The notes under the pieces are model-generated. The model was not told the DNA's origin. It did no database searches and saw only the letters and a program-made list of their open reading frames with translations. The translations under genes were made by a program, and so were the position numbers. From Gammaproteobacteria bacterium (GTDB taxonomy: Bacteria > Pseudomonadota > Gammaproteobacteria > HK1), in assembly GCA_021773795.1 (NCBI GenBank), contig JAJFJT010000014.1, positions 1 through 64,000 on the forward strand: DNA of 64,000 nt, in the 5' to 3' direction. Numbering within the stretch: position 1 is the first letter of the stretch; each line of letters begins with the position of its first letter. Of this stretch, positions 49,790-57,611 are shown piece after piece.

Positions 49790-50758
49790 TCAGCGCGCTG
49801 ACAAACGATTGTTGTTAAGGAACTGCCAGGTACGCTGGATGTGGAGGATGTCGACCTCCTTGCGAATATTTTTCGGAAATGGCGCGAAGGGGGCCGCCAG
49901 GCGAACGATACGCAGCGCCGCGTCGTCCAATACCCGCTGACCCGAGGAACGACGCACGGTAACCGTATGTATCGAACCATCGGGCTTGAGGGCAACATCC
50001 AGCAGCAAATGTCCAGACAACCTCCGCCGCCTCGCCTCATCTGGATAGTTGAGATTTCCCACCCGCTCCACTTTCGAACGCCAGGCATCCATATAGCTGG
50101 CGTATTTGTATTCACGCGTCTTCGAGGTAATCCATTTTCGTCGCGGCCGGTTGGCGTAGGCCGCCAAGCGCTTATCCAGCTCGGCACTCAGACTGGCAAG
50201 CGCCATGCTGCGGGATACCAGGGCCTCAGCGCTGACCCGTCGTTGCACCACGGGCACCGTCTGTTCAGAGCCCTCCTCCGCAGGCTTGGAGGCCGGCTTG
50301 CTGGTGGGTTTTTTTGCCGGCCGGGTACGCTGAACCTTGTGGCTGGATTTGCTGGTAGAGAGTACCGCCCTGGGCCGTGGAGTAGAGCGTTTTGCCGGCT
50401 TGGGCTGACTGCGTTGCGGCCCCGGTTTAACCAATGCCGTGGGTACTGGCGCGGCGGCCACCACCACTGCCCGCTTACCCACCACGGGGCTCGGCAACGG
50501 TGTCGCGGGGCGCTTTTTTTCAGTGTGCTCACCACCCCCTTCCTGGCTGGCCTGGGCAAGAAAATCAGCTTTCTCCGGTGCCTTCTCGCTCTTCCTTGAA
50601 ACCAGAACAATATCCAGGCTCTGATTCACGGCGCGCGCCTTGTCCTCGGGCACAAAGCCCACCCCCAGCACCACCATGAGATGGGCCGCCACCGCGAGAA
50701 ACAGGGTGAGACTCAGACGATCGGCAGTGGTGATGGCGGTCAGCTGGAGCTGGGACAT
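49790..50758 (-). CDS. TonB-family energy transducer protein
   Basis: The 322-residue protein has one N-terminal membrane helix (LSLTLFLAVAAHLMVVLGVG), a long basic Pro/Lys/Ser-rich linker (SQPKPAKRSTPRPRAVLSTS) spanning the periplasm, and a TonB C-terminal domain (NYPDEARRRRLSGHLLLDVA; VRRSSGQRVLDDAALRIVRL). No ExbB/ExbD lies nearby. The position between gshB and yqgE is the one kept in pseudomonads, where the gene is one of several tonB paralogues. Confidence 0.88.
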   Translation of the reverse strand: MSQLQLTAITTADRLSLTLFLAVAAHLMVVLGVGFVPEDKARAVNQSLDIVLVSRKSEKAPEKADFLAQASQEGGGEHTEKKRPATPLPSPVVGKRAVVVAAAPVPTALVKPGPQRSQPKPAKRSTPRPRAVLSTSKSSHKVQRTRPAKKPTSKPASKPAEEGSEQTVPVVQRRVSAEALVSRSMALASLSAELDKRLAAYANRPRRKWITSKTREYKYASYMDAWRSKVERVGNLNYPDEARRRRLSGHLLLDVALKPDGSIHTVTVRRSSGQRVLDDAALRIVRLAAPFAPFPKNIRKEVDILHIQRTWQFLNNNRLSAR

Positions 50759-50761
50759 TGA

Positions 50762-51718
50762 CTATCCGTGCTTTGCCAGACGGGCCTCAATGGCCTGCAT
50801 CAACTGGAGGCCAATATCCAATCCGTAGAGGGTGTCGAGCTCACGGATACAGGTGGGGCTGGTGACATTAACCTCGGTAAGGTAATCACCAATCACGTCG
50901 AGGCCGACGAATATCAGCCCTTGATCCCGCAGGCTTGGCCCCACCTCAGCACAGATCCAGCGGTCTCGCTCACTTAGCTCCACCCCTACTCCTCGACCAC
51001 CTGCAGCAAGATTCCCTCGGGTTTCACCCTTGGCAGGTACGCGGGCCAAAGCATAATCGACAGGCTCTCCATCAATCAGCAGGATGCGCTCGTCGCCATC
51101 ACTAATCTCCGGAATAAACTGCTGCGACATGATGAAACGCCGTTCGTTATGGGTCAGAGTTTCCAGGATCACCTGAGTATTGGGGTCCCCTTTACGGATG
51201 CGAAAGATCGAGGCCCCGCCCATACCGTCCAGAGGTTTGACGATCACATCGCCCGTACGTGCGAGAAAATCAAGGTGATCGGATTTTTTGCGGCTCACCA
51301 CCATCGGGATGCAGCACTGGGGAAAAGCGGTGGTGGCCAGTTTCTCGTTGGTATCGCGCAGGGCTCGCGGGCGATTGACCACCAGACAACCCGCCGCCTC
51401 GGCGCGCTCAAGCAGATAGGTTGTGTAGATGTACTCCATGTCGAAAGGCGGGTCCTTGCGCATCAGGATCACATCCAGATCCGCCAAGGCCCCCGTTTTT
51501 TCCGGCCCCAGGCTGTACCAGTTGGTCGGATCATCGCGCACTTCCAGTGTCCGCCGGCGACCCATGGCGTGCTCATCCTGCAGATAGAGATCGCCCATCT
51601 CCATATAAGAGAGCTCCCAGCCCAGTTTCTGAGCTGCCAGCAGCATTGCCAAACTGCTATCCTTTTTAACATGAATGGAACCAATGGGGTCCATCACGAT
51701 TCCCAAACGTATAGTCAT
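50762..51718 (-). CDS. gshB: Glutathione synthetase
   Basis: The 318-residue ATP-grasp enzyme joins gamma-glutamylcysteine and glycine. The start RLGIVMDPIGSIHVKKDSSL, DVILMRKDPPFDMEYIYTTY, VKPLDGMGGASIFRI and LIFVGLDVIGDYLTEVNVTS are all diagnostic. The ATG at 51718 fits the family start; the frame is open to 51778 without a signal. It is first in the run gshB-tonB-yqgE-ruvX-pyrR-pyrB-pyrC'-pyrK and is divergent from the EAL/HDOD gene. Confidence 0.96.
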   Translation of the reverse strand: MTIRLGIVMDPIGSIHVKKDSSLAMLLAAQKLGWELSYMEMGDLYLQDEHAMGRRRTLEVRDDPTNWYSLGPEKTGALADLDVILMRKDPPFDMEYIYTTYLLERAEAAGCLVVNRPRALRDTNEKLATTAFPQCCIPMVVSRKKSDHLDFLARTGDVIVKPLDGMGGASIFRIRKGDPNTQVILETLTHNERRFIMSQQFIPEISDGDERILLIDGEPVDYALARVPAKGETRGNLAAGGRGVGVELSERDRWICAEVGPSLRDQGLIFVGLDVIGDYLTEVNVTSPTCIRELDTLYGLDIGLQLMQAIEARLAKHG

Positions 51719-51835
51719 CGCGTAATTCTCGCGGTTTTCCCCGGGGATGTCATGCCGGAAGGATCTGGGAAACATCAAGGTTCCATAGCGACAGCTGCTA
51801 TAGCGTTCGCGTCAAACATAAGTGAAGTGCATCAT

Positions 51836-53050
51836 ATGCAGGATATTTTTGTCGGCCGTCAACCGATCCTCGACCGGGATGGTGAATTAGCCGCCTACGA
51901 GCTGCTGTTTCGCCCCGGCCACGGCCCCGCGCCAACGGATGGCGTCAAAATGACCGCCAGCGTCATGGTCAACACACTGCTGGACATAGGCCTGGACAAG
52001 ATTTCCAACGGCAAGCCGGTGTATATCAATGTTCCCGATGCATTGCTTCTGGAGAACTCCCTGGACATCCTGCCACCAGGACGCGTCCACCTGGAAATCC
52101 TTGAAGATGTAGTTGTGACAGATGCCCTGCTCGAAGCATGCCAGCGGCTAAAAGACCTCGGCTACACCATCCTCCTGGATGACTTTGAGTACGCCCCCCA
52201 CCTGAAGCCACTGGTGGAACTTGCAGACATCATCAAGGTAGATATCCTGGCCATTGACGACCTCGCCACCGAGGTGGATAAGCTCAGCCCCTGGCCACTG
52301 GTGCTGCTAGCCGAAAAGGTAGAGACCCGAGAGCAATATGAAGCTACCCGAGCGCTCGGTTTTTCACTCTTCCAGGGCTACTACTTCTGCAAGCCGGAAA
52401 CGATCGCGGGATCCCGGATTCCCTCATCGACCATTGGTTTGCTGAAGGCACATCAGCAGGTGATGGCAACCACTGACCTGCAAGAAATACAAGATGCCAT
52501 CCAGCGAGATCTCGGTCTCTCCTACCGCTTGCTGAAATACCTCAATTCTGCCGCCCTTGGCTTCCGTACCAAGATAAAGTCCGTTAGCCATGCGGTCGCC
52601 CTGCTAGGTCTCGACAACATTCGCCACTGGCTGTCGTTACTAACCATGGTTTCCATCGCCAGCGACAAACCGCGGGAGCTGGTACACATGTCGCTGGTAC
52701 GTGGGCATCTGCTGGAGGAGCTGGCAACGTTGCTGGATCGGCGCCCTCAAAGACACGATTTCTTCACCCTCGGCATGTTTTCCCTGCTCGACGCCATCCT
52801 TGACCAGCTCATGGAAAGCATCATTGCTGAGCTTGCGCTGCCCGACGACATTCGCGCCGCACTGCTGGGCACTGATCCTGATCTTGCGGCCCTGCCAGCA
52901 CTTGCGCAGGCACTGGAACGAGGTGAATTTCCCGTCATTGATAGCTACTGCCAGCAATATGGCGTTCGCCACGATGCCCTGAACAAAGCCTATCTCAGCG
53001 CCCTCCAGCAAAGCGCAGAGTACGCCGTAGCCCTGCACGGAACGGCCTGA
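51836..53050 (+). CDS. EAL/HDOD dual-domain signalling protein (YuxH/CdgJ-like)
   Basis: The 404-residue protein has an N-terminal EAL-like domain starting DIFVGRQPILDRDGELAAYE and continuing LLDDFEYAPHLKPLVELADI and LAEKVETREQYEATRALGFS. The EAL triplet is replaced (AYELLFR), so c-di-GMP hydrolysis is unlikely. The HDOD domain follows (LGLSYRLLKYLNSAALGFR; VALLGLDNIRHWLSLLTMVS). Such proteins act as output or scaffold elements, for example in motility. I start at the ATG at 51836; sequence further upstream is antisense to gshB. Confidence 0.88.
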   Translation: MQDIFVGRQPILDRDGELAAYELLFRPGHGPAPTDGVKMTASVMVNTLLDIGLDKISNGKPVYINVPDALLLENSLDILPPGRVHLEILEDVVVTDALLEACQRLKDLGYTILLDDFEYAPHLKPLVELADIIKVDILAIDDLATEVDKLSPWPLVLLAEKVETREQYEATRALGFSLFQGYYFCKPETIAGSRIPSSTIGLLKAHQQVMATTDLQEIQDAIQRDLGLSYRLLKYLNSAALGFRTKIKSVSHAVALLGLDNIRHWLSLLTMVSIASDKPRELVHMSLVRGHLLEELATLLDRRPQRHDFFTLGMFSLLDAILDQLMESIIAELALPDDIRAALLGTDPDLAALPALAQALERGEFPVIDSYCQQYGVRHDALNKAYLSALQQSAEYAVALHGTA

Positions 53051-53155
53051 ACCCCTTCATAATCCGACGGCTTTTCTAGTCTGCATTCGGGGCTGGAAGC
53101 CCGCTGCGGTGGAAGTTACCCTGAAGCCATAAATGCACTCAATTATCGGGCCACC

Positions 53156-54088
53156 ATGAAGACCCTTCGCATCGCCACCCGTAAAAGCCCTCTCGCCCTC
53201 TGGCAGGCTGAAAAAGTCGCCCGCGATTTGAGCGCTACACACCCCGATCTCCGGTGTGAGTTGGTACCCATGAGCACCAGCGGTGACCGCTTTCTGGATC
53301 AGTCGCTGGCAGATATCGGCGGTAAGGGCCTGTTCGTAAAGGAACTGGAGCAGGCACTGCTCGATAATCGCGCCGACATTGCCGTGCACTCCATGAAGGA
53401 TGTCACCACGGAGCTGCCAAACGACCTCCACATCGCGGTTATCCTGAGCCGGGAGGACCCACGGGATGCCTTTGTGTCACCCAATTATGCAACTCTGGCA
53501 GAGTTACCCGAAGGTGCACGGGTCGGCACATCAAGCTTGCGGCGTGGTTGCCAGCTGCTGGCAGCACGCCCCGATCTGCACCTCGTTCCCTTGCGCGGCA
53601 ACGTCAATACCCGGCTGGCAAAGCTCGATGGCGGTGAATGCGAGGCGGCCATACTCGCCACTGCGGGCCTGGTACGTCTTGGCATGGCGGACCGCATCCG
53701 CCAACGCATCGAGCCTGAGCTGCTGCTCCCAGCCATTGGCCAAGGGGCGCTGGGCATCGAATGCCGCCGCCAGGATGCACGTATCGAACCCCTGATCGCC
53801 CCCCTGAATGACCCGGATAGTGCACTGCGCACCCGAGTGGAACGGGATTTCAATGCCGCCCTCGGTGGCGGCTGCCACGTGCCTGTGGCGGGCTACGCGG
53901 AGCTCACTGCGGCGGGACTGCGCCTGCGCGGCCTGGTAGGTTCTCCTGACGGTAGCCAGATGCTGCGGGCAGAAGTGCAAGACAGCGTGGCCGCCGCGGG
54001 AAAACTGGGCACACAACTCGCCAACAGCCTGCTGGCTCGTGGCGCCGGAGAGATTCTGGAGGAATTCCATCAGGATGCCGACACCTAG
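53156..54088 (+). CDS. hemC: Hydroxymethylbilane synthase (porphobilinogen deaminase)
   Basis: The 310-residue enzyme links four porphobilinogens. RIATRKSPLALWQAEKVA opens the protein, IAVHSMKDVTTELP follows near 75, RGNVNTRLAKLDGGE is near 148, and the cofactor cysteine lies in LGGGCHVPVAGYA (about 237-249). It is the first gene of hemC-hemD-hemX-hemY, overlapping hemD by 14 bp. Confidence 0.97.
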   Translation: MKTLRIATRKSPLALWQAEKVARDLSATHPDLRCELVPMSTSGDRFLDQSLADIGGKGLFVKELEQALLDNRADIAVHSMKDVTTELPNDLHIAVILSREDPRDAFVSPNYATLAELPEGARVGTSSLRRGCQLLAARPDLHLVPLRGNVNTRLAKLDGGECEAAILATAGLVRLGMADRIRQRIEPELLLPAIGQGALGIECRRQDARIEPLIAPLNDPDSALRTRVERDFNAALGGGCHVPVAGYAELTAAGLRLRGLVGSPDGSQMLRAEVQDSVAAAGKLGTQLANSLLARGAGEILEEFHQDADT

Positions 54089-54881
54089 TAAGTTTCCCCT
54101 TAACGGCCTTGGCGTCCTCCTGACCCGCCCCCTGGGGCAGATCGAGGGGCTAGCAAAGTGCGTGGAGCAGGCCGGTGGAAATGCGCTGTGCTTTCCCACC
54201 ATCGAGATCGGCGCTCCCGCAGATAACGCCATGGCACGCCAGCAGTTGCAGGAGGCCGCCCACGCTGACGCGATTATTTTCCTGAGTACCAATGCCGTGG
54301 ACTGGGCCATGAAGCTGGCCCCACCCGAGAATTTCTCGGCCCCACTCATGGCCATTGGGGCGGCAACCGCCCGGGCGCTGACCCGCCATGGATTACCCAC
54401 GGCTTTGCAACCAGAGCATGTCTACACTAGTGAGGCCCTACTGAAATTACCGCAACTGCAGGTAGACGCGCTCGCCGGAAAACGTATGCTTATCATCAGA
54501 GGGGAGGGTGGCCGAGCGCTGCTGGCAGAGACCCTGAAAAGCCGTGGCGCCCGGGTCGGGATTGCCGAGGTGTACCGGCGAATTCGGCCGCTGGCAGATG
54601 GTGGCATCCTGCTACGAGCGTGGGCGGCAAATGCAATTGATGTGGCGGTGCTCACCAGTGGGGAAGCCTTGCATAACCTTTATCATCTGGCAGGTGTAGA
54701 GGGACGAGAACGGCTCCAAAGCACACCACTGGTGGTGGTCAGTGAGCGCATTGCCGCACTGGCAAAAACTTTGGGGGCCAGCACCGAACCCATACTTGCC
54801 GCCCGAGCGGACAATAATGCGGTTGTTAATGCCCTGATTAAATGGCACCTAGGAGTTGTTGGAATTAGGACTGCTCCTTGA
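54075..54881 (+). CDS. hemD: Uroporphyrinogen-III synthase
   Basis: The 268-residue enzyme closes hydroxymethylbilane to uroporphyrinogen III. It reads GVLLTRPLGQIEGLAKCVEQ at the start, then ADAIIFLSTNAVDWAM, MLIIRGEGGRALLAETLKSR with the conserved RGxGGR, and AVLTSGEALHNL. The ATG at 54075 lies inside hemC. The last residues (GVVGIRTAP) and the stop are encoded by the dispersed 3'-end repeat, so the native C-terminus may have been replaced. Confidence 0.9.
   Translation: MPTPSKFPLNGLGVLLTRPLGQIEGLAKCVEQAGGNALCFPTIEIGAPADNAMARQQLQEAAHADAIIFLSTNAVDWAMKLAPPENFSAPLMAIGAATARALTRHGLPTALQPEHVYTSEALLKLPQLQVDALAGKRMLIIRGEGGRALLAETLKSRGARVGIAEVYRRIRPLADGGILLRAWAANAIDVAVLTSGEALHNLYHLAGVEGRERLQSTPLVVVSERIAALAKTLGASTEPILAARADNNAVVNALIKWHLGVVGIRTAP
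54849..54880 (+). repeat. 3'-end repeat, copy 4 (contains hemD C-terminus)
   Basis: CTAGGAGTTGTTGGAATTAG, then GACTGCTCCTTG, is a diverged copy of the repeats at 20750, 39953 and 40080. In hemD frame it codes for the final residues before TGA, on the same strand as the gene, whereas mutM and the PilZ gene meet the repeat from its other side. Confidence 0.7.
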
Positions 54882-54893
54882 ATTTGAGGAATC

Positions 54894-55991
54894 ATGATGG
54901 CGACAGAAAATCCGGCAACAGAGGCAGGCCAGAAAACCGAAGAGGAGATCGTGGAGACGCCGGCAGAGGAAGCCGAGCAAGCAACCAGCGAAACACCGGC
55001 CCGCCGATTTCCCTGGCTAATGCTCACGCTGATCCTGCTACTACTCTTGGGCCTCGGCCTGGGTGGTGTCGGCTATTTGGGCTGGCAGTGGCTGGAGCGT
55101 GAAAAACAGGCTTTGGTAGACAACCAGACCCGGGTGACCATCCAGCTACAAAGCCTGGAAAGCAGTCTGGCTGAGGCCGAGGCACGCGCCCGGACCGGTA
55201 CTGGCGGGCTCGACGAACGCCTGCAAAGAGCCGAGATTCTGATTCAGGAATTACGTGGCAATCCTGCCCGGGCCAACGCCATCCGCTCACCCTTGGTGGA
55301 AGTGGAATCGCTATTGCTTGCCGCCAATCACTGGCTGCGCGTCAATGCCGATATCAAACAGGCCATTACCCTGCTGGCGGCCGCGGATGCTGCTCTCTCT
55401 ATCGCCGGTTCATCCGACTACAGCCCGTTACGGGAAGCCATTGCCACCGAACTCGCGAGCCTTAAAACCCTGCCACGCAGCGACCGGAGCGGACTGGCGC
55501 AGCAGCTGGCGGAGTTGGCGACCCAGGTTGATAGTCTGCCACTAGCCGACGCCCCGGCACCGACTCATTCCACCCCGGTTCCTGCCAACGCCGGGATGGA
55601 CGCTGAAGCAACAAGTGGGACAGCCGGCTGGCGCGATGTATTACGGGCTATTGGGCGCGACCTGCGTCAGCTGGTCAGCATCCACCGTCTGGATCGTGCA
55701 GGCACTCCGTTGCTAGCCCCCGAAGAAGCCTGGTTTCTGCGCCAGAACATTCGCCTGCAACTGCAAAGCGCGCGCCTCGCGGTGCTCGATCGGAATACCG
55801 GGAGCTTCGCTGGCAGCCTTTCTTCGGTTCAGAGCTGGCTTGAACAATACTTCGATACCACCAGTCCAACGGTGCAAACCATGCTGGAAAATATGATAGC
55901 CATGGAAAAGGTCGTACTGGCGCCCGCCTTGCCGGATATATCCCGCTCGCTACAGTTGGTTCGCAAGCTGAACCGGGTTGTACAGCCGTGA
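54894..55991 (+). CDS. hemX: HemX-type membrane protein
   Basis: The 365-residue protein has an acidic cytoplasmic N-terminus, one helix (LMLTLILLLLLGLGLGGVGY, about 41-60) and a large periplasmic helical region (QLQSLESSLAEAEARARTGT; LLAANHWLRVNADIKQAITL). The C-terminal SVQSWLEQYFDTTSPTVQTM is family-typical. Despite old annotation as a uroporphyrinogen methyltransferase, no SAM site is present; it is thought to organise haem synthesis with HemY. It follows hemD by 12 bp. Confidence 0.9.
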   Translation: MMATENPATEAGQKTEEEIVETPAEEAEQATSETPARRFPWLMLTLILLLLLGLGLGGVGYLGWQWLEREKQALVDNQTRVTIQLQSLESSLAEAEARARTGTGGLDERLQRAEILIQELRGNPARANAIRSPLVEVESLLLAANHWLRVNADIKQAITLLAAADAALSIAGSSDYSPLREAIATELASLKTLPRSDRSGLAQQLAELATQVDSLPLADAPAPTHSTPVPANAGMDAEATSGTAGWRDVLRAIGRDLRQLVSIHRLDRAGTPLLAPEEAWFLRQNIRLQLQSARLAVLDRNTGSFAGSLSSVQSWLEQYFDTTSPTVQTMLENMIAMEKVVLAPALPDISRSLQLVRKLNRVVQP

Positions 55992-57319
55992 GAACCTTAT
56001 TGCTGGTCCTGGCGCTGCTGGTAGCGGCCGTCGCACTCACTCCATGGGTACTGGATGATCCCGGCTACGTCACCCTCGGTTATGGCCACTGGGTGGTGCA
56101 AAGCAGCCTGGTGGTCTTCACCCTGCTGCTGTGCCTGGGGTTTTTCCTGCTGTATCTGCTGTTTCGCCTGCTTGGCGGCATCGGGCGTTCCCCGCAACGT
56201 CTGCGCGGCTGGCATCGCCAACGACGTGCGGATGATGCCCGCCTGGGACTGGCACGGGGTCTTTTTGCACTCACCGAAGGCCGTTACGCAGATGCCGAAG
56301 GCCTGCTGAACCGGAGTGCGGAAGCCGGCGACTTGCCCGCCCTGCATTATGTCAATGCAGCACGTGCCGCCCAGCGCATCACCGCCTTCAAACGCCGGGA
56401 CCGCTACCTCGATCTGGCACGGGACAATCAGGACAGCGGCCAAATCATGTCCGCTCTCACGGCGGCGGAGCTGCACCTGAAGGCAGGTGAAAATGATCAG
56501 GCCAAAACACTTCTAACACCCTTGCTGGTGCGAAAAACGGTGCGTCCAAGGGCGCTTGAACTGATGATGGACAGCGCGCTGGCAGCGCGCGACTGGGACC
56601 ACTTGGCCAAGCTGCTGCCGACCCTGAAACGCCGCCAGATCCTTGACCGAAAGGCCGCCCAGGCACTATCCATACAAATACATTGTGGGCTACTGCTGAT
56701 GGCAGCATTGAGTGAAGATCCCCAAGCACTGGCCACGTACTGGAAGGCGATACCAAAAACTCAGCAACGCTGGCCCCGGGTGTTGCACAGCTACACTGCC
56801 CTTTGTCTGGCACAAGATCCCCGTAGCGATCTGGAAAAACTCCTGCACGAAGCGATAAAACGGCGCTGGAGCGATCATCTGGTCTATCTATATGGATTAC
56901 TGGAGGATGATAACAACGACCGTCGACTAGGCCGAATCGAGCAGTGGCAAGAGGCGCATCCGGAGAATGCCATGCTACTGCTGTCGGCTGGCCGATTGTG
57001 TCTGCGCGCCAAGCTTTGGGGCAAGGCAGAAGTCAATCTCGAGGCCAGCCTGGCCCTCGAAGCACGGCCAGAAACCTGCCATCTGCTAACCCAACTGTTG
57101 CTCCAGCTGGAACAGCCCGAACGCGCGACGGAGATGGCCCAGCGCGGCCTGGAGCTGGCCACCGTACAACCGCTCAGCGCACAAGCCGCAGGGGTAATGG
57201 CATCGGCAACAGCACTGTTGCCTGATGAGTTGCAGAAATACCCGGAACTGGAACAACGCTTCCGCTATCTGGCGGCAGCGGGTGGCGATCAGCGGATGGA
57301 TTCCCATGGGCAGTCGTAA
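55988..57319 (+). CDS. hemY: HemY-type TPR membrane protein
   Basis: The 443-residue protein has two N-terminal helices (LLLVLALLVAAVALTPWVL; SSLVVFTLLLCLGFFLLYLL) and cytosolic TPR units (ARGLFALTEGRYADAEGLLN; TAAELHLKAGENDQAKTLLT; AEVNLEASLALEARPETCHL). It begins with GTG at 55988 overlapping the hemX stop (GTGA). It is linked to late haem synthesis but is not the protoporphyrinogen oxidase of the same name in Bacillus. ptsH starts inside its 3' end. Confidence 0.9.
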   Translation: MRTLLLVLALLVAAVALTPWVLDDPGYVTLGYGHWVVQSSLVVFTLLLCLGFFLLYLLFRLLGGIGRSPQRLRGWHRQRRADDARLGLARGLFALTEGRYADAEGLLNRSAEAGDLPALHYVNAARAAQRITAFKRRDRYLDLARDNQDSGQIMSALTAAELHLKAGENDQAKTLLTPLLVRKTVRPRALELMMDSALAARDWDHLAKLLPTLKRRQILDRKAAQALSIQIHCGLLLMAALSEDPQALATYWKAIPKTQQRWPRVLHSYTALCLAQDPRSDLEKLLHEAIKRRWSDHLVYLYGLLEDDNNDRRLGRIEQWQEAHPENAMLLLSAGRLCLRAKLWGKAEVNLEASLALEARPETCHLLTQLLLQLEQPERATEMAQRGLELATVQPLSAQAAGVMASATALLPDELQKYPELEQRFRYLAAAGGDQRMDSHGQS

Positions 57320-57611
57320 CCCGGCACCGATAACCAATAGCAGGGTCCAGCGGGATGTCACACTGGTCAATAAATTGGGCCTGCACGCGCGTGCAGCCGC
57401 CAAGCTGGTCACCCTTGCCAGCAGTTTTGACAGCAACATCAGCATTAGTAAAGACAATCGCAAGGCCGATGCCAAAAGCATTATGAGCATTATGATGCTC
57501 GCCGCTTCCAAGGGCATGGTGGTACAAATTGAGGCACAGGGAAGGGACGCCAAGGAAGCGGTGTCCCAAATTAGAGCACTCTTTGGCAGCCGCTTTGGAG
57601 AACCAGAATGA
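57306..57611 (+). CDS. ptsH: Phosphocarrier protein HPr
   Basis: The 101-residue protein contains NKLGLHARAAAKLVTLAS with the phospho-acceptor His, and AKSIMSIMMLAASKGM with the regulatory Ser position. The first 15 or so residues exceed the usual HPr start; the ATG at 57306 lies within hemY. Enzyme I follows with a 4-bp overlap. No sugar EII component is in the window, so a regulatory phosphorelay is more likely than sugar uptake. Confidence 0.93.
   Translation: MGSRNPAPITNSRVQRDVTLVNKLGLHARAAAKLVTLASSFDSNISISKDNRKADAKSIMSIMMLAASKGMVVQIEAQGRDAKEAVSQIRALFGSRFGEPE

Noticed and set aside
51149-51835. Long N-terminal extension of the EAL/HDOD frame
   Set aside because: The extension is antisense to gshB and has the composition of a shadow frame; the family starts at the methionine at 51836.
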